Below are positions 6,121 through 6,463 of a stretch of DNA of 6,463 nucleotides, in pieces. A program made the translations under genes and the position numbers. The stretch's first letter is position 1, and every line of letters starts with the position of its first letter. Source of the DNA: Gallionellaceae bacterium (GTDB lineage: Bacteria; Pseudomonadota; Gammaproteobacteria; Burkholderiales; Gallionellaceae); assembly GCA_003445795.1 (NCBI GenBank), contig DMCN01000053.1, forward strand, positions 1-6,463. Direction: 5' to 3'. The notes below the pieces were generated by a model, which worked only from the letters and a program-made list of their open reading frames with translations, did no database searches and was not told where the DNA came from.

Positions 6121-6135
6121 GCAATTACAGTGCCA
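6121..6135 (-). promoter_or_regulatory. Sigma-54 (-24/-12) promoter of the Fe-S oxidoreductase operon
   Basis: On the minus strand the bases read TGGCAC-TGTAA-TTGC, a full match to the RpoN consensus TGGCAC-N5-TTGC. The -24 GG is at 6134-6133 and the -12 GC at 6122-6121. The expected start site is the A at about 6109, only 3 nt before the ATG at 6106. The two NifA-type sites at 6200-6215 and 6233-6248 lie about 98 and 131 bp upstream of it. Confidence 0.85.
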
Positions 6136-6199
6136 GCCTTGATGGAATGGCTGTGGCGTTGCTCTACCCGCCTCCGCAAACATCCCTGCACAGCGAATT

Positions 6200-6215
6200 T
6201 GTCGCCTTCGCCACA
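6200..6215. promoter_or_regulatory. NifA upstream activator sequence 1 in the divergent control region
   Basis: TGTCGCCTTCGCCACA is an exact TGT-N4-T-N5-ACA NifA-binding sequence. Its centre is about 128 bp upstream of the predicted nifB start site and about 98 bp upstream of that of the Fe-S oxidoreductase on the other strand. It can serve either promoter or both. Confidence 0.82.
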
Positions 6216-6232
6216 AGCCCGTACGGGTGTCA

Positions 6233-6248
6233 TGTGCCATTTGCAACA
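6233..6248. promoter_or_regulatory. NifA upstream activator sequence 2 in the divergent control region
   Basis: TGTGCCATTTGCAACA is a second exact TGT-N4-T-N5-ACA site, 33 bp (about three helical turns) centre to centre from the first, so both lie on the same DNA face. It is about 95 bp upstream of the predicted nifB start site and about 131 bp upstream of the divergent one, the mirror image of site 1. Confidence 0.82.
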
Positions 6249-6280
6249 GTGGGGCACGCCGCGCACATGTGGTCAATATA

Positions 6281-6293
6281 AAACAATGAGTTA
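6281..6293 (+). promoter_or_regulatory. Possible IHF site between NifA sites and nifB promoter
   Basis: AAACAATGAGTTA fits the IHF consensus WATCAANNNNTTR at all but one informative position (A for T at position 3). It sits in the one AT-rich patch between the NifA sites and the -24 element of nifB, where IHF bends DNA at many nif promoters. No comparable site was found on the oxidoreductase side. The consensus is loose, so a chance match is possible. Confidence 0.4.
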
Positions 6294-6309
6294 AGTGACA
6301 TCCAGAGGC

Positions 6310-6324
6310 GGGCACGCTGTTTGC
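6310..6324 (+). promoter_or_regulatory. Sigma-54 (-24/-12) promoter of nifB
   Basis: GGGCAC-GCTGT-TTGC matches the RpoN consensus except for G in place of the first T. The -24 GG (6311-6312) and -12 GC (6323-6324) are exactly 10 bp apart. The start site is expected near 6336, leaving a leader of about 23 nt that carries GGAGG at 6347-6351. The upstream NifA-type sites and the nifB coding start support it. Confidence 0.85.
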
Positions 6325-6358
6325 TCATACTCAGCCGAACCTTAGCGGAGGATAGATC

Positions 6359-6463
6359 GTGCAACTACCAGTCTTGAATAACGCAGCAAACGAAGCCCCC
6401 AAAGGCGGCTGTTCCGCCGGATCGTGCGGTTCGACCGACGACCAGATGAACCACCTGCCGGAG
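6359..6463 (+). CDS. nifB: Nitrogenase cofactor biosynthesis protein NifB, N-terminal fragment
   Basis: Only the first 35 codons are in the window; the frame is still open at its end. NifB is the radical-SAM enzyme that builds the Fe-S core (NifB-co) of FeMo-cofactor. The visible part, MQLPVLNN...GGCSAGSCGSTDDQMNHLPE, has the features of NifB N-termini: an ELPVLN-like opening, the C18-x4-C23-GS motif and the HLPE segment that precedes the first catalytic helix. The radical-SAM CxxxCxxC motif would lie beyond the edge. The start is GTG, chosen because GGAGG (6347-6351) is 7 nt upstream. The gene has its own NifA/RpoN-type control region, shared with the divergent Fe-S oxidoreductase operon. 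Confidence 0.9.
   Translation, partial: MQLPVLNNAANEAPKGGCSAGSCGSTDDQMNHLPE

Noticed and set aside
6107..6124. TTG start at 6124 extending the Fe-S oxidoreductase by 6 residues
   Set aside because: The TTG is part of the -12 promoter element, upstream of the predicted transcription start, and no ribosome binding site supports it.

Overview
The window reads as part of a chromosomal nitrogen-fixation (nif) region of a diazotrophic proteobacterium, most likely a betaproteobacterium (Gallionellaceae/Nitrosomonadales or Rhodocyclales type). The reasons are a NifL-NifA regulatory pair, an intergenic palindromic repeat of a kind common in proteobacteria, GC-rich third codon positions, and small cluster-associated hypothetical genes. 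The taxon is an inference from gene content and style, not from a marker gene.

Layout. Positions 1-252 hold no gene I can support but form a dense regulatory region: a 17-bp NtrC-type palindrome (90-106), a NifA-type TGT-N10-ACA site (145-160) and a -24/-12 (sigma-54) promoter (202-217) leading to nifL. nifL (253-1800) and nifA (1793-3328) overlap by 8 bp. A palindromic REP-like repeat and a GC-rich hairpin fill the short gap to two small translationally coupled genes: 3404-3688 (unknown, DUF6156-like) and 3685-3933 (four-cysteine protein). These converge on a minus-strand group of three genes: an Fe-S oxidoreductase (6106-4745), a degenerate HepT/DUF86-like protein (4751-4401, overlapping it by 7 bp) and a 97-aa unknown (4239-3946, after a 161-bp gap at 4240-4400 in which I see no gene or convincing promoter). 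At the right edge nifB starts on the plus strand (6359, truncated by the window end).

How it works together. NtrC (nitrogen status) is predicted to switch on nifLA at a sigma-54 promoter, and the nearby TGT-N10-ACA site suggests that NifA also feeds back on its own operon. NifL, with flavin-type PAS sensing and a GHKL domain, restrains NifA under oxygen or fixed nitrogen. Active NifA then acts on the divergent control region at 6107-6358. There, two perfect TGT-N10-ACA sites 33 bp apart lie almost equidistant from two sigma-54 promoters facing in opposite directions, one for nifB (FeMo-cofactor synthesis) and one for the Fe-S oxidoreductase operon. This places the Fe-S protein, the HepT-like protein and possibly the 97-aa protein in the NifA regulon. 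They are the least understood part of the window. The oxidoreductase promoter is also odd: its predicted transcription start lies only about 3 nt before the ATG, so its mRNA should be nearly leaderless.
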